Source: Aspidiotus rigidus (taxonomy: Eukaryota; Arthropoda; Insecta; Hemiptera; Diaspididae). Taken from it: DNA of 64,000 bases. Location: the NCBI GenBank assembly GCA_035079385.1, contig JAVHKY010000012.1:7158501-7222500 (forward strand). Reading direction: 5' to 3'. Under the pieces are notes generated by a model. The model was not told the DNA's origin. It saw only the letters and a program-made list of their open reading frames with translations, and did not search any database. The position numbers and the translations under genes were made by a program. Position 1 is the stretch's first letter, and each line of letters begins with the position of its first letter. Shown here one piece after another: positions 1-10,160 of the stretch.

Positions 1-138
1 AAAACAAAAAACTAGCCGGACTTGCTAGTTTACAATAATTCACACAACAAAAAACGAGAAACGAGAAACGAGAGCATATACAGTGTTGCAAAAAACATGA
101 ACTAAAAAATTCTCGAATAAACTAAAAATTCTCCAACA
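1..138 (-). repeat. 3' LTR of a BEL/Pao retrotransposon, cut by the window edge
   Basis: Read on the minus strand, this begins TGTTGGAGAATTTTTAG directly after a purine-rich tract and the pol stop codon, where a 3' LTR should begin. The far LTR end is outside the window. Nucleotides 1-29 recur in inverted orientation at 3037-3085 with a ~20 bp GC-rich insertion. The LTR call rests on the TG start and on its position after the tract; the second LTR was not found for comparison. Confidence 0.7.
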
Positions 139-151
139 TGCTCCCCCCTGG
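139..151 (-). other. Polypurine tract of the Pao element
   Basis: The minus strand reads AGGGGGGAGCA immediately before the LTR start TGTTGGAG. Its position between the pol stop (159-161) and the LTR is that of the plus-strand primer of an LTR retrotransposon. Confidence 0.7.
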
Positions 152-158
152 AGGGCTC

Positions 159-317
159 CTACAAGGAGTGCTCTACAGGAAGTAAAACCAACCGAGGGAT
201 CGGTCGATCATATTCAGATCCGTGAAGGCGAATTGTTACACGGCGAACATGACCTTGCGGATCCGGCGCTGTTTGCGTCACAACGGCTAAAGGCCAATCC
301 GAGGGCTTCTCACCAGG
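159..317 (-). pseudogene. Pao pol C-terminal tail, beyond the foldback insertion
   Basis: Translation on the minus strand gives the end of a Pao polyprotein: SDWPLAVV, then HVRRVTIRLHGS, then DRPIPRLVLLPVE and a TAG stop, followed within about 10 bases by the polypurine tract. This is the small C-terminal domain that follows the integrase catalytic core in BEL/Pao elements. The peptide VLATK encoded by the flanking direct repeat is the last shared point with the integrase segment at 1759-3037, so the foldback insertion splits one reading frame here. Confidence 0.75.
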
Positions 318-332
318 CTTTGTGGCTAAGAC
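318..332. repeat. Left copy of a 15 bp target-site duplication
   Basis: CTTTGTGGCTAAGAC is present here and, in the same orientation, at 1759-1773. The two copies bracket the foldback insertion and both encode VLATK-like Pao pol sequence on the minus strand, as expected if one target word was duplicated at integration. Confidence 0.75.
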
Positions 333-1758
333 TAGAATTAGAATGAAGAAGACGATACTAAAGCACGTAACAAATATGTAATCAAGTTCATACGCGACCG
401 GTTTCGAGCACGCTGCGGTGTTCATCGACAGGCGTCGGACAGAAAACTAACCAAAGAAACCGGTATAAAGGTGAAAAAATGATGAGACAACATTAATTGA
501 AGTTGAATTGAAAAATGAAGATGGGGAGGGAGGGTTAAAGGTGAATCACTACAATTAAACAAACGGGTTTCATGAATCATTAAGTAAGTATAAACAGAAA
601 CTAAAATGAGAAAGGAGGGGAAAAAACACAAAAGAACGATAGGTAGAATTAGTCGAAATAATAAACGAAACAGCATAATTAAAACAAAACCAAAAACTGA
701 AATGAATTAAACAGAGGTAAAATATGGAGGTCTAAAAATCGGGGTAATAAATAATTAATAAAATAAATAAAAATAATAAAAATAAATAAAATAACTGAAT
801 GTGTCAATTATTAGTGAAGTTGTAAAAATGACGTTCTGAGTACGGAGTAACGAACTTAGCCGCTTTCTCTTAGCTATTGTTGAACTAAGGTGATGCTGGT
901 ATTCATGAGGAGTAAGAGAATTAGATAAACGTTGTTGGATTCTGAAAAGAAGATCCGATGTGAGAGTCTTTTTTCCAAACCATGACCTCTTTTCGGCGTC
1001 TAACCATTTGGAAAAAAAAAAAAAAAAAAAAAAAAAATCCTTCACTCACAAATGGTTAGACGCCGAAAAGAGGTCATGGTTTGGAAAAAAGACTCTCACA
1101 TCGGATCTTCTTTTCAGAATCCAACAACGTTTATATCTAATTCTCTTACTCCTCATGAATACCAGCATCACCTTAGTTCAACAATAGCTAAGAGAAAGCG
1201 GCTAAGTTCGTTACTCCGTACTCAGAACGTCATTTTTACAACTTCACTAATAATTGACACATTCAGTTATTTTATTTATTTTTATTATTTTTATTTATTT
1301 TATTAATTATTTATTACCCCGATTTTTAGACCTCCATATTTTACCTCTGTTTAATTCATTTCAGTTTTTGGTTTTGTTTTAATTATGCTGTTTCGTTTAT
1401 TATTTCGACTAATTCTACCTATCGTTCTTTTGTGTTTTTTCCCCTCCTTTCTCATTTTAGTTTCTGTTTATACTTACTTAATGATTCATGAAACCCGTTT
1501 GTTTAATTGTAGTGATTCACCTTTAACCCTCCCTCCCCATCTTCATTTTTCAATTCAACTTCAATTAATGTTGTCTCATCATTTTTTCACCTTTATACCG
1601 GTTTCTTTGGTTAGTTTTCTGTCCGACGCCTGTCGATGAACACCGCAGCGTGCTCGAAACCGGTCGCGTATCAACTTGATTACATATTTGTTACGTGCCT
1701 TAGTATCGTCTTCTTCATTCTAATCAGTATGGCTCGTACCTATGAGGATACTATCCAT
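333..1758. mobile_element. 1.4 kb foldback element inserted in Pao integrase
   Basis: The two halves are inverted copies of each other: about 341-1009 pairs with 1051-1723, around a ~40 base loop that contains a run of about 27 A. Mismatches are few; for example, two were seen in an 80-base comparison near the outer end. Both arms can be read as the same 84-codon frame starting MLFRLLFR, but no known protein is recognised and the composition looks non-coding. A 15 bp direct repeat flanks the insert. The right end carries about 30 extra bases not in the left arm. The long direct repeat would suit target-primed insertion by LINE machinery better than a cut-and-paste transposase, but the element class is unknown. 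Confidence 0.7.
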
Positions 1759-1773
1759 CTTTGTGGCTAAGAC
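1759..1773. repeat. Right copy of the 15 bp target-site duplication
   Basis: Identical to 318-332 and in the same orientation. See the foldback insertion between them. Confidence 0.75.
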
Positions 1774-3037
1774 GACGTCTCCGATTCTTAAATCCAATTT
1801 TTCCTTCAGCCATTTGGTTTGGCTATTGAGTTGAGACAAATAATCACGGCTCCAGGAGACCCAAAAATCCCGCAACATCCTTTTAACCACATGATAGCGC
1901 TGCACCAAAGTTGTGCTTGCTTTCTCGGCTTCTTCAGGAGGAAGCAATAAATGAGTCCCGCCAGTCAAGAGGTGGCCGGGGGTCAAGAAATTGTCTCCAT
2001 TTTTACAAAGTGGCCGGGAATTAAGGACTGCTTCGATTTTTGCAAAAAGCGTCGCATATTCTTCGAATGTGAGGGTGTGACCTTTAGTGACCTTCAATAA
2101 AAGTCTTTTGGCTGACTTTATCGAAGACTCCCACAACCCTCCATGGTGAGGTCCGTACGGAGGGCTAAATTTCCATCTGATGGTTTGAAAGGACGAAGAC
2201 GTGGACACGAAGGTTGAACCATTATCTGAATAAATGCTTTCAGCTAACCCACGTCGCGCAAAGAATCTGTCAAAAGCGGCTTTCAAGCATTCAGTTTCCA
2301 GGCCTGAGGTCATTTCGAGATGAACGGCTTTTGTACTGAAGCACACGAACAAACAGAGGTAACTTTTGAAACGAATAATCGACCTATGCCGCACGCACTT
2401 TGTCATAAACGGTTCAGCAAAATTGGCTCCAATGGTCGTAAATGGTCGAGAAAAGGTTACTCGTTCGAGAGGTAACTGACCCATTGTTTGGTTTTGAGTG
2501 CGCGCGTTATACCGAATGCAAACAACACATTTGCGAATGATGTTCTTCACCAATGCTTGAATTCCACCCACAAAGTGGAATTGGCTGTGTAGAAACGCGA
2601 CAACGAATGCTCGATCTCCGTGAAAATATTTTTCATGGATGGATCGCGCATAGAGTCGAACAAACGGACTATTAGACGCCATGATCATTGGATGGCGTTT
2701 ATCGATAGACACTGGCGCGTTACTTAAACGTCCTGTAAGACGAAGGATACCATTTTCGTCTAACAAAGGTTTCAAAAACCACAAACGGCTTTTCCTACTA
2801 ACTGTTTTACCGGACTCCAATAGTTCAATCTCCTTAGGAAAACTAAGATTTTGCGCGTATCTTACAAGAGCTAAAAAGGCTTTTTTCAATTCTTCGGCGT
2901 CGGGAAAGTCGGTTCTGAACACAATGTCGCGATTACGTATTTTTCCCCTCCACCTGAGATTACGAGCAACGGCTGACTGGAGACGGAAAAACGAGGAAGA
3001 TATTCCAAACATGGACGGCTGCGGCTTAGACGAAGAC
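1759..3037 (-). pseudogene. BEL/Pao integrase segment with a lost catalytic Asp
   Basis: The open frame on the minus strand (about 425 residues) runs from ISSSFFRLQSAVARNLRW through the pre-integrase region to the integrase core. The HHCC zinc-binding region is visible (HPMIMAS, HEKYFHG, CVVC). Of the catalytic triad, the second Asp (YSDNGS) and the Glu (GGLWESS) are present. The expected first Asp is Asn in the segment reading TIGANFAEPF. The spacing between second Asp and Glu is about 31 residues, shorter than I expect for Pao integrases, which suggests an internal deletion. The frame is otherwise long and open, so the copy is not ancient, but it should be catalytically dead. Upstream it meets a stop at the junction with an inverted LTR fragment near 3037. 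Confidence 0.85.
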
Positions 3038-3116
3038 TAGCAAGTCCGGCGCGCCTACGGCGCGCCTCTTAGTTTTTTGTTTTTTCATATTTATCTTATT
3101 CGAGAGCGCTATATAA
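3037..3116 (+). repeat. Inverted LTR fragment with TATA-like motif
   Basis: ACTAGCAAGTCCGGC followed by TAGTTTTTTGTTTT here is the reverse complement of window positions 1-29, except for an extra ~20 bp segment with two GGCGCGCC palindromes. It continues into a sequence with TATATAAAC near 3110, which could be the LTR promoter. It therefore looks like LTR sequence oriented opposite to the surrounding Pao element, abutting the integrase frame. Confidence 0.5.
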
Positions 3117-6100
3117 ACAGGAATAATTTTTAAAAATCTCGGTAAATTATCTAGATATTTTTACTTTGGATATTGAAAAAAAAAAAGTAGAAATTCTCCA
3201 GACAACTTTTTTTTGGACCTGTATTCAAAATTTTTATGCAAACACAAAGTTCTCATGGCTACTTTTAATTCTGTTATTTAGGGTTTTGGGTAAGGTAGAT
3301 ACATAAAAAAAAGGGAGTAACTCTGGGGTTTAAGATTATTTGGAATTTCTTAGTTAGATACACTATTTTTTTTGTATCTTTTCATCTCATAGTTCAATTC
3401 AATCTGCTTAGTTTTCTTTTCAAGCTTTTCTTCTTTCTTAATTTCATTCAATTTTGTACTCTTTCATTCTTTACTTGTTCTTCCATACAACCTTTTTTTT
3501 TTTCTTTCTTTCTTTATCGTTTCCTGAGTCTTCCGAATTGTTCTCTGCCTCAGTATCACACTCTTCCAGTTTTCCCTCTCTTCCTCTTCTTTTTTTGTCC
3601 TCTGCATCCATCTCCTCCAATTATCCGTATGGTGATAATTGATTCTACGTGTCATCCTCTAATCTACAAATTTATGGAAGAAAAACGTTTCGATTCTAAG
3701 ATCAGTTCATTCATTCCCCTTTTTCTCTTTCACTTTTTTTCTACATAAGATTTTTTTTGAAATCTTGTGTGTATTATATGTTGACAGTATAATTTGTTAC
3801 TACAGGCGTTCCAATTTTCAGCGATGATTATTTCTTTGACCTCACTTTTTTACATGCAAATAATGTAACTCCTCCTATTTTTGAGTTGATTTAGTTGAGA
3901 CTTTGAAAATCCCTTCCTTCATTTACCTTAATTAGAAAAAAATTTCTCAAGGCCCTCAATTTATTCCTTCGAGTCCACCCACCTCCAACTAACAGTTATT
4001 CTTGACATCGAGTCCTGATTTTTGTAATTCACTATTCTCTAGGGATTCTTCTGTTAAATCCTGATGATGCTAAGAGCATCTCCAGTTTTTTATGATGTCA
4101 ACTACCTAACCTAAATCGAGGTTCAATAGGAAACCTATTCCATAGGGGGAGGGATTTTTGAAAATTTTGGTGTCTCGCCATCATTTACCTAGAACGATGG
4201 TTGATATTTTTCCAAGTCCTTTTCCTGTCATATATATCTTGGAAGTTGAAATTCTTCCATGTTCCTCTCTTAAAAAATATAGCTTGGAAGTTGAAAGTTT
4301 TTAAAGTTATCCACTTGTCATAATTGCATAGGTCGATGTACAAAATGCGTTTTCAATTTCAACTCCTCTGATGGTTCAATTTTTTCCAAGTTCCTCTCCT
4401 GTCATATATAGCTCAATTCCCAATATTAAAAATCTTTTCAAATCTGACTCCTTTGATATTGAAAATTTTTCCTATCCCTTATCTATCATAATAGAGCTCA
4501 AATGTCTCAATTTTTCCGAGTCCCTCCTGCTATAGTTGGCTTAATTTTCAAAATTTTATCAAATCTAATTCCTCTTTTTGGAACCCCTCCAATTTTGAAT
4601 TCAATTCTCAATATCAAAACCAATCCGTCCCATAGAAGAGGAAGTGGGAATTCCTTATTCAACTTTATTAAACATGTGATTGTTTTCTATTACAGCCTTC
4701 AATTGAACTTCTTTTGGTTGAATCCTAGAAATCTGATTGGAAGCTTCATTAAAATCCTTACTACCTTATTATACAGATAATCTGAGAATCTATCACCTTT
4801 TTTCCTGTTCTACTCTTCAAAATCAACATACTTCCTACAAAGTATTTTCTCAATTATCCTCTGACCTGTGTAATCATTTCCAACACAGTTTCCAACTCTC
4901 GCAACTACCTGTGTTAGTCAGTTCCATTTTCCAAATATTTCAGTTGCTCTTCTTCTTCTACTTCTTACAATGGAAGTGATTTTTGATTCAAAAAGTTGAT
5001 ATTGATAAGGGATCATCATATTTTGGTGACTACTATTTTCTATTTTGCCTATTAGCTCTCCTTCATTAGATACTTTCCATCATTATGTGGACATTTTGAC
5101 GTCATTAGAACTTTTTGCCAAATTAATTATCCTTCAATTTGCGAAGTGCTAAATCGTATCGGATAAAATGAGGTATGAAGTGCAAAGAGAAGATCGTTAC
5201 CGTTATAATATTAGGCTTTAGCTATTTTTTAGCCTAATTGTATCGGGTAAATTAGGTATGTGATGGATTTCGTCTGAAGCCTTCCTCAAGGGAACTGAGG
5301 TATGTTTTATGCGCTACTTTTATTCCATTCTTCAGGGTTTTCCGAAACTCTTTATACTTGTTGATATTATTTATGGTAATATTCTTTTTCAACTTTCGTT
5401 GTGCCCTTTTCTTAGAATCGTACTCCCTACTTTTCCTGAATACATCCCTCTCAATTTCTCACATGATGTGTCTATAGTTGGAATTCTGATTAGGTTTAAT
5501 GCTCACACTTTTCTACGCTCATCTGTACAAAACGTATCTTTTATTTGATTCTCAGTTCACATCGGTTGCCCTCAATATGATCAAACTGATTGCGCGCCTA
5601 AAAACTGCACCCTTTCACCCAAAATTAAGGACCCCACCTTGTAACTACGTACTTACGACCATAAAAACTTTCATTATTTCTTAATCCTAGCTTAATTCTT
5701 TTATCACTCACATAAAAAAACAACCCTGCAACAAACTTGAATCATTAAAAGTTAACCTATCCTCAGTCTTCATCGAACAGAAATTCCCACCATAAAGAAA
5801 TTATTTTCACTCGATATAGAATTGGTCACTCTCAACTTGAACATTCTCATCTCCTCCTGGGTTTCCATACTCTACCTTTATGTAAATCTTATTATGCAGA
5901 TAATCTCCCGATCTATCATCTTTCTTCCTGTCCTACTCTCCAAAATCAACGTACTTCCCACAATATAATCTCAGTCTCATCCTCTGTCCCATGTAATCAT
6001 TCCCAACACGGTTTCCAACTCCCGCAACTACCTATGGTACTCAATTACTCCAACTTATACATATCCATTTTCTTTCTCCTGCCTTAAAATTTGAGTACCA

Positions 6101-6944
6101 CCATCTGACTCGATTGCTACCTCTTCTTCCAATCATCTTCCCTATCCTCACGTTCTTTTTGTTTGTTTCTCACTCCACTCCAGTTATTCTTATTTTCAGA
6201 ATACAACCATAATACCATTTTACAAATTATTTTAATCGCTTTTCTTCTTTTACTTCTTACAATTGAAGTGATTTTTATTCAAAAAGTTGACACTGATAAG
6301 GGATTCTCATATTTTTATGACTACTATTTTCTATTTTACCTGTTGGCTCTCCTTCATTAGATACTTATATTATCAATATAATTATATGGACATTGTGACA
6401 TCATTAAAACTTTTTGTCGAATTCATTTTTCTTGTCTCACGTCCAAGAAAGTAAGCTACCTTTTATCGAGACTTTGGACATCTAACCTGAGGTGAGGTTG
6501 TTTAGAGAGGCGAGGTAATCGACGTAAGGTTGAATCGTTGTTACGTTTTATTTTGCTAGGCAATTCATTTTTTGTTTTTTTTTTTTTTTCTTCCTCCAAA
6601 TTTGCTAGGTAATTCATTTTACTCTTATAAATAATTATAATCTTGTCACAGTATGATAATTGACGTCGGATGCGATAACAGGAAAATGGAGAACTTTTAC
6701 ACGCACGTTTGTGATAATGAATCGTTGCACTTAAATAACCAATAATTAATTTTCTATTTTCTATTTTGCCTGTTAACCTTCAGTTTCATCTAATTCAAAC
6801 ATTATCGCTGTGACGTCATTAGAATTTCACGAATATTTTTTCTTATAATTTGCTAGGCAATTCATATATATAGTAATAGAATACACGCGTTAGCTATTTT
6901 TTAGCTAAATTGTATCGGGCAAATCAGGAGTGAGAGGCAAAGGG
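3117..6944. other. AT-rich insert without recognisable genes
   Basis: This T-rich stretch separates the RNase H and integrase segments of the Pao element. No convincing protein is encoded. A ~400 bp segment at about 4765-5070 recurs diverged at about 5885-6365. The phrase TAGCTATTTTTTAGC followed by an ATTGTATCGGG-like word occurs near 5220 and again near 6890. Long poly-T and poly-A runs are frequent. It may itself be a non-autonomous element or a nested LTR fragment, but ends could not be defined. Confidence 0.5.
4765..5070 (+). repeat. First copy of a local duplication (second at 5885-6365)
   Basis: Shared words in the same order include ACAGATAATCTGAGAATCTA versus GCAGATAATCTCCCGATCTA, CAAAATCAACATACTTCC versus CAAAATCAACGTACTTCC, and TTTCCAACTCTCGCAACTAC versus TTTCCAACTCCCGCAACTAC. 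The copies then share CAAAAAGTTGA and CTCCTTCATTAGATAC. Divergence is by many substitutions and some indels, so the duplication is old. Confidence 0.6.
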
Positions 6945-6948
6945 TCAT

Positions 6949-8139
6949 TTAGCTTTTTAGTATATTAGATATTTGGAGAATAACGGGTCGACGCTGTTCA
7001 AGTATACTCGGCTCAAGATCGTCGTTATTGTTTGAAGTTTCTTCAATATCTCGTACGGTACTACCATTCAAAAGAAAATCAGGTCCAAAAAGCCACAACT
7101 CAGAATTGATGAGTTGGTTTGCGGTTATTCCACGAGTGGCTAAGTCCGCAGGATTCATAGCGGTATTGACGTATTGCCAGTGCGGATATGGCAACAAGTC
7201 CTGTATTTTACGAACTCGGTTAGCGACGAAAATATTCCAAGTATTTGGCGGCTTAGCTAACCAACATAGTGTAACACGAGAATCGGAATAGACGAATATT
7301 TTTGATTTTTCAAAATTCAGGTTTTCAGAAACTCGAACTATCAATTCGGCTAATAGTAACGCTCCTCTTAATTCGAGACGGTGAATGTTATTTTTTGTAG
7401 AAATAGGAGCTACTTTGGTTTTTGCACAGGCCAAGTAACATTCTACATTGCCGAGAGCGTCAGTAGTTCGCATATATGCGGTTGCAGCGTAAGCGTTTAA
7501 GCTCGCATCGCAAAAACCAATCAATTCACGACTCACAACTGGTGCTAACGTTTTGGAGTACGATCGACGAATTACCATTTTCTCCAATATTCCAATTTCT
7601 TGAACACATTCTCGAAAAGACTTCGCAGTTTCCTCACTAACAGTGTCGTCCCATCCAATTTGTTCTAACCAAACCTTCTGAAGTAATAGTTTAAATCGGA
7701 CTATTACAGGGGATAAGAACCCCAATGGGTCGAAAATTCTTGATATCACAGATAGTGCGACTCGCTTAGTAACAGCAGAAAAATCAGTTGCTTCTTGCAT
7801 TGAGACTTTTACTTGAAATACGTCCGAGTTCGGCTCCCATATAAGTCCTAATAATAAGGTTGACGTATCCGGGTGAACGATTCCAAGTTCACCTCTTTCT
7901 ACTAACGACGGCTCTAACTGATTTAGAAGTTCATTCAAATTTGATGTGTATTTACGGAGAAGGAAACCATGTTCCAACAAAATCGAATGAATAATGCGCT
8001 GTAGTTGAGAAGCAGCTTCGAGAGTTTCAGCTCCACACAATAAATCGTCCATATAAAAGCATCGGGCGATTGCCGTAGCTGCTTCTGGAGACTTTTCTCT
8101 AACCGATTCAGCAACTAATGCGAGACATTTAGTGGCACT
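6949..8139 (-). pseudogene. BEL/Pao RT C-terminal part and RNase H
   Basis: On the minus strand the frame begins SATKCLALVAESV and reaches FYMDDLL, the RT catalytic YxDD box. It continues through the Pao thumb/connection (LLGLIWEPNSDVF, ISRIFDPLGFLSPV) into RNase H. Visible RNase H residues include FCDAS (first Asp), HRLELRGALL (Glu) and VYSDSRVTL (second Asp), with PADLATRG downstream. It ends with a stop after VILQISNILKS, where the 3.9 kb insert begins. The frame is long and clean, but it is out of frame with the upstream RT segment (8115-8490) because about 5 codons and part of a codon are missing between TYGT and SATKCL. Confidence 0.85.
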
Positions 8140-8490
8140 GTGCCGTAAGTTATCCTATTTAATCTGTATTCTTTGATTGGCTCGGCGGGGTTAGAGCGCC
8201 ACACAATACGCTGTAAATCTCGATCGGCTTCATCTACCAAAATTTTACGATACATTTTTTCTAAATCAGCTGAAAAAACTACAGAATGGAGTCGAAAGAG
8301 AATCAGTTGATCGAAGAGGTCAGGTTGATTTTTTGGACCACACATTAACAATTGATTCAATGACGGCCCTCCAATAGTGGGAGCGGACGCATTAAATACC
8401 ACGCGTAGCTTGGTAGTAGTGCTACTTGGTCGCAGTACGGCGTGATGTGGAATATAATAATTCGGCTTCAACTCAATCTCAGATTCTGGG
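8115..8490 (-). pseudogene. BEL/Pao RT fingers/palm segment, frameshifted at both ends
   Basis: The minus-strand frame reads IPESEIELKPNYYIPHHAV, then LRVVFNAS, SLNQLLMCGP, FSADLEKMYRKI (first palm Asp) and RLNRITYGT. This is the N-terminal half of a Pao RT. It is out of frame with the protease/RT segment upstream because of an indel at a T run (8489-8495 region) and with the YMDD segment downstream. No start codon is needed because pol is a polyprotein. Confidence 0.85.
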
Positions 8491-9456
8491 ATAAAAAGAC
8501 ATATGCCCCAACTCTTCGTACTCCTTCATAAATGCTACATACATTTTGCGTAACTCAGGCTCACTTTTTCTTTCAGCGTACTTCAGGCATCGAATCGCGC
8601 GTGAACGAGAATCACCTAACAACGAGGGTGACCCTTTCAGTGGAAGACGGACGACAAAATTTCCGCTCTTTTCGCATCGAGTAATTGTGTTCTCAAAATG
8701 TTGTCCACACAAAATTTGTTCGGCTTTTTTCGTCGATTCAATCGGCTGCACTTCCTCACTCTCCCAAAACTTTTGCAAATCGTCTTGAATCTCTTGAGTT
8801 GATGTGGCGAAACAAGAAGATACAGTCATTGTATTGCACGTTGAAGAAATGAATTTTGGTATAGGACCAGTAGGCGTCCAGCCGAAATTCGTATTGCGAA
8901 AAATGATACCATTGATAGTAGTCGTCGAATTTAAAACGCAAGCTTCGTAATACGCATTTCCCAATATTAGATCAACACCTTTGTAACTCAAGGATTGGTC
9001 GGCTAATTTCAAAGTATGAGCGGCTTGTCTAGCTATTTCCATTTGTTCGCTAGGTACAAAATAAGTCAGAGAGGTTTGCATTACAACATCGGCTTCTATA
9101 GGTATTTCAAATGACGAGAAACGCGATCCTAATACGATCGAGCAACTTCGAGTACAATTTATTTGACCGCCGACCCCTCCTATAGAAGTTTTCGATTTGT
9201 AGGTTTTCAAATTATGCTTATCTACAAACGTGTCAACGATGGCAGTCGGTTGGGAGGCGCAGTCGAACATTAAACGGAGTAATCCTGAAGTTCCACCACT
9301 AGTGAAAGATACAACGGCTGTAGGTAACAATATAAATGTATCATGGGAATTTGAAGCGGAACAACTCTTCGTTTCAACGGTGCCTGTTTTTTCAAGCTCG
9401 CTTCCGACAACGTCGGTTTTACTATCACTACTACTATCGGATGGAATAATGAACAC
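8479..9456 (-). pseudogene. BEL/Pao protease and start of RT
   Basis: About 325 residues on the minus strand. An aspartic protease region shows LRLMFDCASQPTAIVD (active-site Asp; the usual motif is D-S-G or D-S-A) and later VDLILGNAYYE. It is followed by the Pao linker FWESEEVQP, QHFENTITRCEKSGNFVVRL and the RT entry YEELGHMSFYP. The frame then terminates through a frameshift at the T run into the next RT piece. The N-terminal 30 residues (Ser/Asp-rich) are not diagnostic. Nothing gag-like was recognised upstream. Confidence 0.8.
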
Positions 9457-9772
9457 TTCACGGTTTTAAACAGGTTCATTCCTGAAGAGGGTCTGATTGA
9501 GCTAGTATATGAGAATGATTCAAACTTCGATGACTCGCTGGTTAAATCATGATCTTCTGGTTAACTCCCTCTGTCTTTGTTGGTGTTGGATTCAGTCGCT
9601 TTCGTTTACGCTCCGATGATGGTTGTTTAACCGAAAACGTTTAGCGGCTGATTTTCTTGTGGTTCAATATAATTTGCTACACCTTCGGGTGTACACTCCT
9701 CTTGTGTAATATGAATAACCAGAAAATAGAACAACGTATCGATTCGCTACACCCCCCCCCCTCTACAGGCTG
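9457..9772. other. No recognised gene
   Basis: This lies between the protease end of the Pao element and a PLE fragment. It contains a small hairpin around CTACACCTTCGGGTGTA near 9678 and a C run near 9750. Nothing else is recognisable. Confidence 0.4.
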
Positions 9773-9874
9773 CGAAAAGTGCATAAGAACAATACCCTGA
9801 TGCGACACGTTGTTTCCTTCAGCTCCTCACCTACCTACCTCCTTGCCAAATTCCTGGACCGTTGGTTCAAAAGG
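9773..9874 (+). pseudogene. Penelope-like element RT fragment (plus strand)
   Basis: The plus-strand frame reads KVHKNNTLMRHVVSFSSSP followed by TYLLAKFLDRW. PLE reverse transcriptases have a characteristic PKIHK...LRPIVS...SPTY.LAKFL block, and this matches it closely over about 33 residues. The match ends near 9874, where an oppositely oriented PLE fragment begins. Too short to be functional. Confidence 0.65.
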
Positions 9875-10160
9875 CCACTTTTTGGGTCTAGTCCTCCTTC
9901 TCCATTACCACTACCGTGTTGCCCTTGTCCAAAATCGGTTTGTTTTGTCGGATCTACTTCTCCTTCCTCTGTATTACTATCGTTCTGTCAATGGTTTGGC
10001 AAATATTGTCCTTGATGTCTAACAGCACCTTCCCAATTTTCGTCCGGCCTTCTGGTTTCACGTCGTGTTCCATGGTTTGGATTACTTGTTCGCAGCTAAT
10101 AGCGATACTTTCAATCTTACGCTGGTTCAGGAAATGGGAGAATGGTATCATTCTACACAT
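9875..10160 (-). pseudogene. Penelope-like element RT N-terminal fragment (minus strand)
   Basis: On the minus strand, frame-consistent translation with several stops gives EQVIQTMEHDVKPEGRTKI and then PILDKGNTVVVMEKED followed by a stop and TQKV. LDKGNTVVVMEKEDY resembles the (A)DKGN.TVVM..(E/D)DY motif at the N-terminal edge of PLE RTs. In an intact PLE this motif precedes the KIHK...SPTY block by tens of residues on the same strand. Here the two blocks are on opposite strands and abut, so the copy is rearranged. Confidence 0.6.

Larger units (their letters stand above)
1..9470 (-). mobile_element. Decayed, twice-interrupted BEL/Pao retrotransposon
   Basis: Going down the minus strand from about 9456 the order is retropepsin, RT, RNase H, integrase, polypurine tract and LTR, which is the BEL/Pao order. 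The coding region is broken by a 3.9 kb insert (about 3038-6944) between RNase H and integrase and by a 1.4 kb foldback insertion (333-1758) near the integrase C terminus. There are also frameshifts within RT. RNase H stops almost exactly where the integrase segment resumes, which favours one split element over two unrelated copies, though two copies cannot be excluded. No gag or 5' LTR was recognised above 9470. Confidence 0.65.

Noticed and set aside
422..1639. Identical 84-codon frames MLFRLLFR... on opposite strands, hydrophobic like a membrane protein
   Set aside because: They are the two arms of one inverted repeat; T-rich composition explains the hydrophobicity and no family is recognised.
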